The notes beneath the pieces were generated by a model. The model worked only from the letters and a program-made list of their open reading frames with translations. It had not been told where the DNA came from and made no database searches. Made by a program: the position numbers and the translations under genes. DNA of 50,410 bases, from contig DUQF01000044.1 of the NCBI GenBank assembly GCA_012837965.1, positions 1 through 50,410 of the forward strand, read 5' to 3'. This document shows positions 24,081-33,210 of the stretch, in pieces. Origin of the DNA: Clostridiales bacterium. GTDB lineage: Bacteria > Bacillota > Clostridia > Christensenellales > Aristaeellaceae. Position 1 is the first letter of the stretch. Each line of letters opens with the position of its first letter.

Positions 24081-25178
24081 TCACTTTCCGGCGGCTTCAG
24101 CTTTCTTGCGGAAAATTTCCTTTAAGCCTTCCGCATAGGGAGCCCGAACAATGCCAAACTCCGTAATGATGGCTGTCACCAATTGGTTCTCGGAAACGTC
24201 AAAGGCAGGGTTATATACCTTGACTCCTTTAGGCGCCATGCGCTCTTTATACCACATCTCCGTTACCTCATGAGGGGGACGCTCTTCAATGGGAATGTCA
24301 TCACCGTGAGCGATTTCCATATCAATGGTCGAAGTGGGCGCGCATACATAGAATGGAATACCATAATGTTTGGCCAGAATAGCCACCGCCGATGTACCGA
24401 TTTTGTTGCAAACGTCTCCGTTGGCAGCCACACGGTCACAACCTACAAAGATGGCTTGCACCCAGCCGTTTTTCATTACCTGGGAGGCCATGTTATCACA
24501 GATGACCGTGGTATCAACGCCATTGGAATGAAGTTCAAAGGCGGAAAGCCTGGCACCTTGCAACAGCGGACGAGTTTCATCGGTAAATACTTTGAAATTC
24601 ATTCCTTTTTCAACGCCCAGATGAATGGGAGCAAGCGCAGTCCCGTATTTCACTGTGGCCAGCTGCCCGGCGTTGCAGTGGGTAAGAATGCCATCACCGT
24701 CCTTGATGAGGGTTAAGCCATATTCACCAATAGCGCGGCAAACACGGATATCCTCCTCGCGGATTTCGACAGCCTCGTCATGCAGCAGCTTTTTAATCTG
24801 CTCCACAGGCTTGTCCTTGTTGTCAAGCACAACCTTTTCCATACGGTCAAGGGCCCAGAACAGGTTAACCGCTGTGGGACGAGAAGCCGCCAGGCGGTCC
24901 TTGGCTTTTTTAAACTCGGCATAGAAAGCGTCAAAGTTTTCCTGTTTGATTTTTTTGGCCGTCAGGTACACGCCGATGGCTGCCGCCACACCAATGGCCG
25001 GAGCCCCACGTACCTTTAGCAGATAGATTGCTTCGAAAATATCTTCTAATTCCGTCAGGTGCAATATTTCCACCCGGCCGGGCAGCTGCGTCTGGTCAAT
25101 GATAACCAGAGCGTTCTTTTCATCGTCCAGGTTGACGGTGTCATAGTGCATGATGTTTTTTGTTTTATCACCTGCCAT
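24081..25178 (-). CDS. mtnA: 5-methylthioribose-1-phosphate isomerase family enzyme
   Basis: The 365 residues match MtnA across the whole length. The enzyme opens the ring of 5-methylthioribose-1-phosphate to the 1-phosphoketose. The conserved VRGAPAIGVAAAIGV, the catalytic Cys168 in THCNAGQLATVKYGTAL, DETRPLLQGARL and catalytic Asp248 in VGCDRVAANGDVCNKIGT are all present. The start at 25178 follows AAGGAGG. The gene overlaps nothing but lies only one base from the stop of the MtnK-like kinase. MtnA enzymes are known to accept 5-deoxyribose-1-phosphate as well, so the true substrate could be either. The downstream methionine salvage enzymes (MtnB, MtnC, MtnD) are absent from the window. The class II aldolase takes their place. 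Confidence 0.93.
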   Translation of the reverse strand: MAGDKTKNIMHYDTVNLDDEKNALVIIDQTQLPGRVEILHLTELEDIFEAIYLLKVRGAPAIGVAAAIGVYLTAKKIKQENFDAFYAEFKKAKDRLAASRPTAVNLFWALDRMEKVVLDNKDKPVEQIKKLLHDEAVEIREEDIRVCRAIGEYGLTLIKDGDGILTHCNAGQLATVKYGTALAPIHLGVEKGMNFKVFTDETRPLLQGARLSAFELHSNGVDTTVICDNMASQVMKNGWVQAIFVGCDRVAANGDVCNKIGTSAVAILAKHYGIPFYVCAPTSTIDMEIAHGDDIPIEERPPHEVTEMWYKERMAPKGVKVYNPAFDVSENQLVTAIITEFGIVRAPYAEGLKEIFRKKAEAAGK

Positions 25179-25179
25179 C

Positions 25180-26400
25180 TTATGCCTCCTTCTGCGCGGC
25201 TTCTTCAGCACGCTTTAGGGCGTCTACGTAGTCGCTTCCCTTTTGGAATGCTTCGCGGTTTAAGATGCAGTCCTTCCCGCAGAGGATACAGATTTTTTCC
25301 GCCATGGCGCGCTGCTCAGAATCCTCAATGGTGGTGATATCCTTCACCTGAGCCATGCCCACAATGCGGCGATGAAGTTCCGTTCCGGTAAAGCCCGCGG
25401 TATCAGCCAGGATGCCGTTAAGGTAATGTTCCTTGAAACCAGGGGTCTTGGCCATAGGGTCGGTCACATGTTCATCATAGGCCGCCAGGAATTTCTTTTT
25501 AAACAAATCCACTACCTGGGGGATGGTTTCAAGCACCCAGTCGCAGAAAGCGTCGTTGCCGGCAGCCCTACCGTTGTTTAAAGCGAATATCAGGTTGGCG
25601 ATTACATTGCCAACGTCGTAGCCAATAGGTCCGTAGAAGGCGAACTCAGGGTCGAACACCCGGGTACTGTCCGGTTTGACGAAAACCGATCCGGTGTGCA
25701 GGTCGCCATGTAGCAGCGCTTGGGCATTATTCATAAAGTCAAACCGTAATTTCGCTACCTCCTGGTGCAAAGCCTTGTCTTCATACAACTCGCGCTTGAC
25801 AAAGTCCGCATTGGGAGGAAATACCAGGTTACGCCCCTGCATATCGTTGTAAGGCTCATTCAACACCAGATCTTCAGTGATTTCGCATAGCTCAGGGTTG
25901 ATGAAACTTTTCACCAGCGCTTTCTTTTCTTTGTGCTCCATTACAATGTCCGTGGTCGGCAGCAGGGTATCAACCATATAGGTGGTAATATCCTCCGCAA
26001 ACCGCGGAAATACCTGATGCTTCATTAACGCATAACGCATTAACTCATGATCGGATAAATCTTCCATCACGCTGGCGCTCATGACAGTATCGTACATGTA
26101 CAGTTTGGGTACAAGACCGGGGGCAAGCTTGTTTTGAAGCTGTAAAATTTCCGATTCGATGCGGTTACGATCCACAGAAATAGTCATTTCCTTGGATATG
26201 CGAAGGGTCTCACCAGCATGCTTGACGATTACCGAATTACCCGTATTATCCCACACACGGAACACGTAGTTCAGGTTGCCGTCACCAATCTCCTTGGCCT
26301 GTATACTGCCCCGATCCCAGTCAAGCGCGGTTACCTTTTCCAAAACATACTCAATCACATCGTTAACCTTCATCAGAAAATACTCATTAAACCTTGACAT
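25180..26400 (-). CDS. mtnK: 5-methylthioribose kinase family enzyme
   Basis: This 406-residue sugar kinase of the MtnK family phosphorylates the anomeric hydroxyl of 5-methylthioribose with ATP. Signature segments are [14 protein letters not shown] (38-50, the nucleotide loop), [13 protein letters not shown] (229-241, catalytic aspartate) and [18 protein letters not shown] (248-265, metal-binding DPE and the family-specific FYGP). The start has AAGGAGAGG upstream. Homologues act on 5-deoxyribose in the known drdK-type pathway. It follows the sugar ABC permease and precedes the isomerase by one base, giving the order transport, phosphorylation, isomerisation. Confidence 0.93.
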   Translation of the reverse strand: MSRFNEYFLMKVNDVIEYVLEKVTALDWDRGSIQAKEIGDGNLNYVFRVWDNTGNSVIVKHAGETLRISKEMTISVDRNRIESEILQLQNKLAPGLVPKLYMYDTVMSASVMEDLSDHELMRYALMKHQVFPRFAEDITTYMVDTLLPTTDIVMEHKEKKALVKSFINPELCEITEDLVLNEPYNDMQGRNLVFPPNADFVKRELYEDKALHQEVAKLRFDFMNNAQALLHGDLHTGSVFVKPDSTRVFDPEFAFYGPIGYDVGNVIANLIFALNNGRAAGNDAFCDWVLETIPQVVDLFKKKFLAAYDEHVTDPMAKTPGFKEHYLNGILADTAGFTGTELHRRIVGMAQVKDITTIEDSEQRAMAEKICILCGKDCILNREAFQKGSDYVDALKRAEEAAQKEA

Positions 26401-26463
26401 CCTTATCCTCTCCTTTATACAATTTCTAACATTAAACGTATGGAATAATAATTTTACAACGAG

Positions 26464-27456
26464 TTATTGCTCTTTCTTGCCTGCATAGGCAGCGATTAGC
26501 GCCAGGGCCAATACTCCGCCCTTTACCGCCGGTAGCATATAATAGGGTACTGCCATAATGGTCAGTCCATTTTCCAAGGTAGAAACCAGCAAGGCTCCCA
26601 CCAAGGTGCCGATGGCATTGGGTCTTTCCGCGCCGCCAACCGACCGGCCAACAAAGACCGCCGCCAGGGACTGCATCAGGTAGCCATCGGAGTTCATTAC
26701 CTGAGCGGAACTGGTTCGGGAAGCCACAAGAATGCCGCCCACAGCAATAAATACAGCGGTAATCAAGCCCGCCAAATAACGATAACCCTTTACGTTGATG
26801 CCCGAAAGCCGCGCCGCTTCCCGGTTGCCGCCAATAGCATACATATACCTACCATACTTTGTGTGCTCCAGGAAGATATAGGCCAGCAGCACACAAACTA
26901 GGGTAATGATAATAATCAATGGCGCGCGTCCAATGGCGGAAAACTGCGGTGAAAGGGTAGTTCTGGCCGGGGGGTTACCGTTGGGCAGGCGCATGCCGGT
27001 GGACACAGCGCCCCCGCCAATATACCACTGCCCCAGTCCCTGGTGCACAAACATCAGCGCGGCAGTAGCCAGCATATCGGGTATCCTAGTTACCAGTATC
27101 AAAAACATGGTTAGCTGATACATAACCAGTGTTACAAGAATACTCATCACTATGGACATGCCTAAGCTCATCCCGTTCCACAGGTACATGCTGACAAACA
27201 CATAAGCAGAACAGCTGGCCAGGGTACACATGGACATGTCAAAACCATCAGTTGACATGGTAACAGTGGCTGCGATGCCAAACACCGTTGTGATAGACAT
27301 GGCTCGCAAGATATTGATCATGTTGTTTTCAGACATGAAGCTTTTGCCTTTTAGTAACGTGAAGATGACAAAACACAGAAGCAACGTGATAACTGCCGCC
27401 CAATCAAGCAGGAAGTGCACTGCCTTCTTTCTACGGTTTGTCGACAAAGCCGTCAT
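26464..27456 (-). CDS. Ribose-type sugar ABC transporter permease (RbsC family)
   Basis: This 330-residue polytopic membrane protein of the BPD_transp_2 family transports pentoses or related sugars. It has about eight to ten hydrophobic helices and the family segments ATVTMSTDGFDMSMCTLAS, AIGGNREAARLSGINVKGYR (the cytoplasmic coupling region) and VFVGRSVGGAERPNAIGTLV. The start has AGGAGG upstream at 27462-27467. It is the last transporter gene before the kinase and shares the ATPase and binding protein upstream. The presence of an importer means the operon uses an external or released free sugar, not only one made inside the cell. Confidence 0.92.
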   Translation of the reverse strand: MTALSTNRRKKAVHFLLDWAAVITLLLCFVIFTLLKGKSFMSENNMINILRAMSITTVFGIAATVTMSTDGFDMSMCTLASCSAYVFVSMYLWNGMSLGMSIVMSILVTLVMYQLTMFLILVTRIPDMLATAALMFVHQGLGQWYIGGGAVSTGMRLPNGNPPARTTLSPQFSAIGRAPLIIIITLVCVLLAYIFLEHTKYGRYMYAIGGNREAARLSGINVKGYRYLAGLITAVFIAVGGILVASRTSSAQVMNSDGYLMQSLAAVFVGRSVGGAERPNAIGTLVGALLVSTLENGLTIMAVPYYMLPAVKGGVLALALIAAYAGKKEQ

Positions 27457-27491
27457 AATAGAATCCTCCTATCGTTTCTCAATTAACCGGA

Positions 27492-29009
27492 TTAGTCCGG
27501 CACGTGCTTTCCGCCTACGGCATAGTGCATAATCTCGTCTTCATTGGTGTCTTTTGTCACCAACTCTGCCATGACCTGTCCGTCATACATCACATACACC
27601 CGATCGGTGATGGATAAAATTTCGGAGTTTTCACAGCTTGCGTAAATCACTGCATTGCCACGCTTTGCGATGTCGTTAATTAGGTGAAAAACTTCCCGCT
27701 TCGCGCCTACATCAACACCCTTTGTAGGCTCGTCAAAAATATATACTGAACAGTCCGCCGCAAGCCACTTTCCTACAGAAACTTTCTGTTGGTTGCCACC
27801 GGACAAGTTTTTTACAACTTGAAAAATACCGGGAGTTACAATGTCTAAATCAGACACAAACTGTCTGGCGTTAGCATTGATACTGCCTCTGTTCACAAAG
27901 GAAGCAACGGTATGCTTGTCCAGACTGGCAGCGGACAGGTTGAAAGCCACATTTTCGTTAACCATGACTCCTTCCTTCCGCCGTTCCTCCGGTACTAAGG
28001 CCAAACCATTTTTCACTGCATGGGATGGAATACGCATACGCAGTTCCTTGCCGTGAAGTTTAATGCTGCCTCCCGTTTTACGATAGGCACCAAAAAGAGT
28101 TTTACACAGCTCGGACTTACCGGCACCTACCAGGCCCGCAATGCCGATAATCTCCCCGCTACGAACAGTCAGGGACACATTGTCTACTTTGCCGTCCGCA
28201 CCAGAAAGATTTTCCACCTCCAACACCGTTTCTCCAATAATGGTTTCTTCCTTGGGAAAACTTTCCGAGATACTGCGCCCCAGCATTTTTTCTACAATTT
28301 CGCTGGTGGTCGTTTCTGGGGTAATGGGGGTGGTATCTACGATTTCGCCATTGCGCATAACCGTATAGCTGTCGCAAATCTGGATAACCTCATTGATGCG
28401 GTGGGACACAAAAACAATGGCGATATTTTCAGTTTCCCGCAGATGCCGCACCAGCGCGAACAGCTCGGAAGTCTCCGCATCGCTCAAGGGGGCAGTTGGC
28501 TCATCCAGCAGCAAAAAATTACACTTGCTTTGAATTGCTCGCGCGATGAGTACCATCTGTTTTTCCGCCAGGCTGAGGTTTTGCACCAGCGTTTTTACAT
28601 TCACGTTGATATGCAGGCGGTCCAAGACCGCGCGCGCTTGCCTGTATAGCTCACGCCAGTTCATTAGCTGCTTGCCATACATAATGGTTTCGTTGAGCAT
28701 GACATTCTCACCCACGGTGAACGTAGGTATCAAAGCGGTATCCACCTCTTGATAAACAATTTGAATTCCTCTGCGTTTTGCCGCCAACGGGGTGCGAATC
28801 TCAATGGGTTGTCCGTTCAAGCGGATTTCTCCGGTATAGCCCGGGTTGGCACCCGACAACGCCTTCATCAGCGTTGACTTACCGGCGCCATTGGCGCCGA
28901 CCAACGCCCTGATTTCACCGGTAGTCACTTCAAAATCCACATCAGAAAGCGCCTTTACACCGGGAAATTCTATAGAGACCTTGCTGGTCCCCAGGGTTAT
29001 TCTTTCCAT
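27492..29009 (-). CDS. Ribose-type sugar ABC transporter ATPase (RbsA family, two ABC domains)
   Basis: The 505 residues form two fused ABC domains. The first has Walker A GANGAGKST (about 37-45), signature LSLAEKQMV and Walker B FLLLDEPTAPLS. The second has the degenerate Walker A GLVGAGKSEL, signature LSGGNQQKVSVG and Walker B YIFDEPTKGVD. This is the standard arrangement of ribose, galactose and xylose importers. The start MERITLGTSKVS follows GGGGGAAA. It lies between the binding protein, from which a hairpin separates it, and the permease. Confidence 0.94.
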   Translation of the reverse strand: MERITLGTSKVSIEFPGVKALSDVDFEVTTGEIRALVGANGAGKSTLMKALSGANPGYTGEIRLNGQPIEIRTPLAAKRRGIQIVYQEVDTALIPTFTVGENVMLNETIMYGKQLMNWRELYRQARAVLDRLHINVNVKTLVQNLSLAEKQMVLIARAIQSKCNFLLLDEPTAPLSDAETSELFALVRHLRETENIAIVFVSHRINEVIQICDSYTVMRNGEIVDTTPITPETTTSEIVEKMLGRSISESFPKEETIIGETVLEVENLSGADGKVDNVSLTVRSGEIIGIAGLVGAGKSELCKTLFGAYRKTGGSIKLHGKELRMRIPSHAVKNGLALVPEERRKEGVMVNENVAFNLSAASLDKHTVASFVNRGSINANARQFVSDLDIVTPGIFQVVKNLSGGNQQKVSVGKWLAADCSVYIFDEPTKGVDVGAKREVFHLINDIAKRGNAVIYASCENSEILSITDRVYVMYDGQVMAELVTKDTNEDEIMHYAVGGKHVPD

Positions 29010-29036
29010 GGTTTCCCCCTGTTAAGCTAAGAAGGG

Positions 29037-29071
29037 GGAGAAAGCGCCGGAGGTTGGCCGACGCTTTCTCC
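29037..29071 (-). terminator. Hairpin between sugar-binding protein and ATPase genes
   Basis: GGAGAAAGCG (29037-29046) pairs perfectly with CGCTTTCTCC (29062-29071), a 10-bp stem with a 15-base loop, just downstream of the binding-protein stop. On minus it is followed by CCCTTCTTAG, so termination would be partial. It probably keeps the binding-protein message more abundant than the rest. Confidence 0.55.
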
Positions 29072-29110
29072 GTAGGTAGTTACGTAATATCGCGCTGTTG
29101 CGCAAAAGTC

Positions 29111-30229
29111 TTATTTATGAATCAGGTCTGCGGGCATCCAGTCGGTTTCAGACAGATAGCTTAGGTTACCGTAAGTATCGGGCGCCACTTCAGCCAGGTT
29201 ATCTACGGTGGAAGTGGGCTTCAGATCTTTTGCCAAGATGGGAGAACCGGGCACTTCAACAACATCCACACCATACTGGTCGCTAGCGGGGTCATAGATC
29301 TTGTCATATTCGTCGGCCATCTGCAGCAGCAGGATGCGCATGCCGATTTCGCCGTTCAGAGTCCAGTCAGTGGTGCCAGCTGCCGTCCAGATGTCCGGGC
29401 GGGTGAGCATGTTGGTCACGTCGACAGGGTCAATGTCAACAGAAGCCATGGGCAGAGCTTTGCCTACGGTGCCGTTATAGTTGTCGTTTTCGATAATGGC
29501 ATTATAGGTGCCCTGGCCATACAAGTCGTAGTAAGCAATGAGGCCGTCAACCTCATCACGGTTGAAGCCTTGCAGATAGGCAGCGGTTACAGCGTTGGCG
29601 GAATCGATGGAATCCTGCAGGGGCTGCACTTCGCCAACAGTCTTGATCTTGCCGGCAGCTTCGTATTCCTGCCAGCCAACTTCACGGCGATCAAAGGGGC
29701 TGTTGTAGTTGGGGCCGCGCCAAACCTTGATCAGGCGGACACCTTCGCCAAACTCAGCAATCATCTGATCCAGCAATACGGTAACCAAGCTTGCGTCTTC
29801 CTGGAAATACTGAGTAAGGCCGGGTAATTTCTGGTATTCGCCATCGGCATACAACAGGGTGTCAAATGCAGCGATCTTCAGGTCGGGGTACTGTTCCATG
29901 ACTTCCTTGAGGAAGACATAGGAGCCATCGCGGTTGCCATGGCTGATCAGCAATCCGTCAAAGCCTGCAGCTGCACAGGTACGGATGGTGTCCTGCCACT
30001 TGTTGAAGTCACCGTCGCAGAAGTAGAATTCAAATTCCACGCCCAAGGCTGCGGTTAGGTTTGCGCAGGAGTCTTTGAACATTTGGAAAATGGTGGCGGA
30101 CGGCAGGAGCATGACATAGGCCACGCGCTTGCCTGCCACGGGGTTCTTGGGTGTTTCTGCAGCAACGCTGACAGAAGTCAGTGCGAACACCATGGCGAGA
30201 ACTAGCAACATCGAGAGTAATTTTTTCAT
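29111..30229 (-). CDS. Sugar ABC transporter substrate-binding protein (Peripla_BP_4 type)
   Basis: This 372-residue binding protein begins with a signal peptide, MKKLLSMLLVLAMVFALTSV, cleaved probably after SVAAE or VAA. No lipobox cysteine follows. The mature part is of the ribose-binding fold: GKRVAYVMLLPSATIFQMFK, then FDGLLISHGNRDGSY and DGLIAYYDLYGQGTYNAI. GGAGGG lies upstream of the start. It is the first gene of the transporter set and follows the CoA-transferase-like genes. The ligand is not readable from sequence. A pentose or 5-modified ribose fits the downstream kinase. Confidence 0.92.
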   Translation of the reverse strand: MKKLLSMLLVLAMVFALTSVSVAAETPKNPVAGKRVAYVMLLPSATIFQMFKDSCANLTAALGVEFEFYFCDGDFNKWQDTIRTCAAAGFDGLLISHGNRDGSYVFLKEVMEQYPDLKIAAFDTLLYADGEYQKLPGLTQYFQEDASLVTVLLDQMIAEFGEGVRLIKVWRGPNYNSPFDRREVGWQEYEAAGKIKTVGEVQPLQDSIDSANAVTAAYLQGFNRDEVDGLIAYYDLYGQGTYNAIIENDNYNGTVGKALPMASVDIDPVDVTNMLTRPDIWTAAGTTDWTLNGEIGMRILLLQMADEYDKIYDPASDQYGVDVVEVPGSPILAKDLKPTSTVDNLAEVAPDTYGNLSYLSETDWMPADLIHK

Positions 30230-30272
30230 AGAGTCCCTCCATTTTATTTATTTGGGGTTTCCCCCATTATCA

Positions 30273-30292
30273 GGCGGTTTGCATCAACCGCC
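30273..30292 (-). terminator. Short hairpin before the sugar-binding protein gene
   Basis: GGCGGTT (30273-30279) pairs with AACCGCC (30286-30292) around a 6-base loop, in the gap between the CoA-transferase-like gene and the binding protein. A second small GGGG/CCCC hairpin lies at 30254-30264. No U run follows, so this may be a processing or attenuation point rather than a full terminator. Confidence 0.35.
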
Positions 30293-30320
30293 GGATATTC
30301 GCTTAAATCGGTTCGATTGG

Positions 30321-31034
30321 TTAAAATTCGATGGAACGCAGGTCATGCGGATCAACTTCCCGCAAGGCGGACACCTCCGCATCGCTGATAGGGGTGGTTT
30401 TTCTGAGCACTTTGTAACGAATGGGAAACGCTGTGTTTTCGGCAACTTCCTCAATGCTAGTATATGGGTGCACCGAGTTTAGCAGCAGCTCTCCTTGACA
30501 GGCGACAAAATGACACAGTGGCGTCATCACATCGCTTACATTACCTTTGGCTGTCAGGAAATCTACCTGTTGCACAAAAGTTCGCCGGTCGTGCTTGGTC
30601 CGCCAGAAGATGGCGCGTTTGGCTGTGGGTATCAATACCGCGCTGCCGGCGCCACCGGGAAGGCGCACTTTGGGCTGCCGCCAGTCCCCAATAAGGGAAG
30701 CGTTCACCCCGCCCCTGTTATCCATCTGGACACCGCTGAGAAAGGCTACATCCAAGCCGCCCCGCATGGACAGGTCGAAAACCTGAGCCAGAGTCATTTC
30801 GGCAGCCGCGCTGTCCCACAGTTCGCTACCGGCGCTGGTGATCCTGGATAAACGGGGCTTTTCCGGATCCACACCGCCGGGAATGTTCAGCAGGACAAGC
30901 CCGGGAGCGTGCAGTTTCTTAGCCAAAAGAGCGGCCACCAAAGGCAGATGGGAGGAAACGCCGCAAAAAACAGTTTCGCCATCCCTTAGCAGGCGGGCTA
31001 AGGCTACAGTCATCATGTCACTGGGCCGAATCAT
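30321..31034 (-). CDS. CoA-transferase family protein, subunit B (GctB-like), catalytic Glu not conserved
   Basis: This 237-residue protein aligns with the beta subunit of glutaconate-type CoA-transferases: ALARLLRDGETVFCGVSSHL, VAALLAKKLHAPGL, LSGVQMDNRGGVNASLIGDW and KVRLPGGAGSA. In true transferases a glutamate in a VESG segment forms the CoA thioester. Here the aligned stretch is VLLNIPGGVD, with Ile51 at that position. Loss of this residue is known in family members that act as hydrolases on CoA-bound rings (IpdAB), so ordinary transferase activity is doubtful. The start overlaps the subunit A stop as ATGA. Its role next to the aldolase and the BMC is unknown. Confidence 0.8.
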   Translation of the reverse strand: MIRPSDMMTVALARLLRDGETVFCGVSSHLPLVAALLAKKLHAPGLVLLNIPGGVDPEKPRLSRITSAGSELWDSAAAEMTLAQVFDLSMRGGLDVAFLSGVQMDNRGGVNASLIGDWRQPKVRLPGGAGSAVLIPTAKRAIFWRTKHDRRTFVQQVDFLTAKGNVSDVMTPLCHFVACQGELLLNSVHPYTSIEEVAENTAFPIRYKVLRKTTPISDAEVSALREVDPHDLRSIEF

Positions 31035-31837
31035 CGCGCCGCCTCCCGTCGTCCTTCTAAATACTTGGAAAGTTGTTCGGCCGCGCCCAGACCCTGGAAC
31101 GCGCGAACCTCTGCTTCATCCACCGGGTAACAAAAGGGCATGGCTGTTGGACGGGCGCCCTTGGGCGCATGCACCACCGCTTCCACTTGAAAGGCCGGTA
31201 TTTGGGCCTTGACATCCTGCCGGCGGAAATAGTTATCAGGAACAATTTCTTCCGTGGTGATAATCACCCGCTCCGACGCTTGCACCATTAACAGGTCTTC
31301 ATACACCGGGCCGCAAATCATCGCATTGCCCGCCTGATCCGCATAGTGTACATGCAAAATCGCGAAATTAGGTCGAATCGCTTGTACTACTGCAATGTCC
31401 GGCCCGCCAAAGGGATCCTGAATATGACCCAACCGGGGATTGGATTCCATCAACTGAGTTTGTCCAAGCCCCTTTACAGGCATAAAGGGAATGCCATAGG
31501 CCGCAGCTCGAAGGGCACAAATAACCGTGTAGCATGCGTGCTCATAGGTTATTACCTGTCCCTTCTCTACAGCCTGCCGGTAATACCTGCATAAAGAAAA
31601 TTGGCTCTCATAGCTGACATATCCCGCATCTACGCTTTTAACACAACCGGCCAGGCAAAGCAGGTCTATATCCATAGCGCCGGCGGTTTTTACCAGCTGC
31701 AGATTGCGTTTGTTTTGACGGGCCATTTGATACACAGCCTCCATGGGTACACGGTTAAGGGTATTGCCCCCAATGGCCACCATCGCCCCGTCCGGAATGC
31801 TTTCTATGGCTTGCGCCATGGTACAAATCTTGTTCAT
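31031..31837 (-). CDS. CoA-transferase family protein, subunit A (GctA-like)
   Basis: The 268 residues match the alpha subunit of family I CoA-transferases: DGAMVAIGGNTLNRVPMEAV, LQLVKTAGAMDIDLLCLAG, and ICALRAAAYGIPFMPVKGLG, followed by QDPFGGPDIAVVQAIRPNFA. I chose ATG 31837, which overlaps the stop of the oxidoreductase gene as ATGA. The frame is open further upstream, but only inside that gene. Together with subunit B it forms a heteromer. It could move CoA between organic acids derived from the compartment product, or hydrolyse a CoA intermediate, given the altered partner subunit. Confidence 0.85.
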   Translation of the reverse strand: MNKICTMAQAIESIPDGAMVAIGGNTLNRVPMEAVYQMARQNKRNLQLVKTAGAMDIDLLCLAGCVKSVDAGYVSYESQFSLCRYYRQAVEKGQVITYEHACYTVICALRAAAYGIPFMPVKGLGQTQLMESNPRLGHIQDPFGGPDIAVVQAIRPNFAILHVHYADQAGNAMICGPVYEDLLMVQASERVIITTEEIVPDNYFRRQDVKAQIPAFQVEAVVHAPKGARPTAMPFCYPVDEAEVRAFQGLGAAEQLSKYLEGRREAAR

Positions 31838-33174
31838 TTGGCAGCGTTGGCGGCGATGAGCACCGGATCCCATACATTAGTAAAAGGCGGTGCGTACCCA
31901 AGGTCTACCATGCCCAGTTCCTCCGTGCACAACCCGGCGTGGATGGCAACAGCAAGCAGGTTGCCACGCGTAACGGCTCCGCTTCCAAAGGGTCCTGCTA
32001 TATTGGCCCCCAGCAAGCGTCCGCTGCCTTTGTGGTAAAGCAGTTGAATTCGCAGCGCCTCCTGACCCGGATAATATGCGGGCAGGTTGGGAGCGGTCAC
32101 CTGATTGGTAGCGTATTCTATACCCAGGCGCTGGGCGTCCGCTTCACTCATCCCGGTACGCAGCATTTCCATGTCGCACACTTTTATGGCTGCGGTTCCC
32201 AGAGCGCCAACAAAGGTTTCATGCCCGCCAGCCATGTTGGCTCCGGCAATCCGGCCGCATTTGTTGGCAACAGTTCCTAAAGGCAAAAAGAAATCCTCCT
32301 GTGTAATCCGATTATATACTACCGCGCAATCACCTGCCGCGTACACGTTTTCAAGGGATGTTCGCATTTGGCGATCTACCACCACAGCGCCGTTACGGGC
32401 CAGTTGAATACCGGAATTCTGTAAAAATCCGGTGGCGGGTACCACTCCTGCCGCCATGATAACCATGTCTGCTGTAACACTCTGCTGCTGGCTGGTAATA
32501 ACCGTGCGCTGATTTCCTTGGGTGGTAATGCCGCTAACCGCATGCCCTAACAACAGCCGGACTCCCTTGCGGGTCAATTCTTCAGCGGCCATTTGGGAAT
32601 AGGGCGGTTCAAAAGGAGTTAGCAGCCGCTGCTGCGCCTCCACCAGCGTAACGGAAATATTCCGCTCTAATAGCGCTTCCGCCATCTCAACACCGATGTA
32701 TCCTCCGCCCACTATAACTGCGCTTTCAACCCCTGGCATGGTGACGATTTTTTCCAGCAACAATCCATCTTCCATGGATTTTAGGTAAAATACCCCTGAC
32801 AAGTCTGCCCCTGGCACCCTAGGCACTGCGCTATCGCACCCAACAGCAATCATCAGCTTGTCGTAGTTGTCTTCAAAAACATGGTCGGTATCCAGATTCC
32901 GTACCAAAACTGTCTGACGCTGGGGCTCAAGGCCAATGACCTCGTGCCGCAGCTTTGTTTTGATGCCTTGCTTTTCAAAGGCTTCTTGGCTGCGCGCAAT
33001 CAACAGGTTCGGGTCCGAGTTCACGCCGCCAATAAAATAAGGAATTCCGCAGGCGCCATAGGCCAGAAAACTGCCGCGCTCATATACCGTCACATCGGCA
33101 TCCGGCATGACTCTCATCAATTTGGAGGCCGCAGACATCCCCGCAGCGACCCCGCCAATGACCAGCGCTTTCAT
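31834..33174 (-). CDS. CoA-disulfide reductase / NADH oxidase family flavoprotein
   Basis: A 446-residue FAD- and NAD(P)H-binding oxidoreductase. The first nucleotide site is VIGGVAAGMSAASKLMR. A single redox cysteine, C42 in AYGACGIPYFIGG, is that of the CoA-disulfide reductase, NADH oxidase and persulfide reductase group. The second nucleotide site is AVIVGGGYIGVEMAEALLE, and NVYAAGDCAVV closes the FAD domain. The C-terminal YAPPFTNVWDP contains the tyrosine of the CoA-disulfide reductase group. There is no C-terminal rhodanese domain. In this operon it may keep CoA or a thiol product reduced, or reoxidise NADH. Start follows GGGTTAATGGG. Confidence 0.87.
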   Translation of the reverse strand: MKALVIGGVAAGMSAASKLMRVMPDADVTVYERGSFLAYGACGIPYFIGGVNSDPNLLIARSQEAFEKQGIKTKLRHEVIGLEPQRQTVLVRNLDTDHVFEDNYDKLMIAVGCDSAVPRVPGADLSGVFYLKSMEDGLLLEKIVTMPGVESAVIVGGGYIGVEMAEALLERNISVTLVEAQQRLLTPFEPPYSQMAAEELTRKGVRLLLGHAVSGITTQGNQRTVITSQQQSVTADMVIMAAGVVPATGFLQNSGIQLARNGAVVVDRQMRTSLENVYAAGDCAVVYNRITQEDFFLPLGTVANKCGRIAGANMAGGHETFVGALGTAAIKVCDMEMLRTGMSEADAQRLGIEYATNQVTAPNLPAYYPGQEALRIQLLYHKGSGRLLGANIAGPFGSGAVTRGNLLAVAIHAGLCTEELGMVDLGYAPPFTNVWDPVLIAANAAK

Positions 33175-33210
33175 TTTCCCATTAACCCTTTCATGCCTAT
33201 TGAGTGGTTG

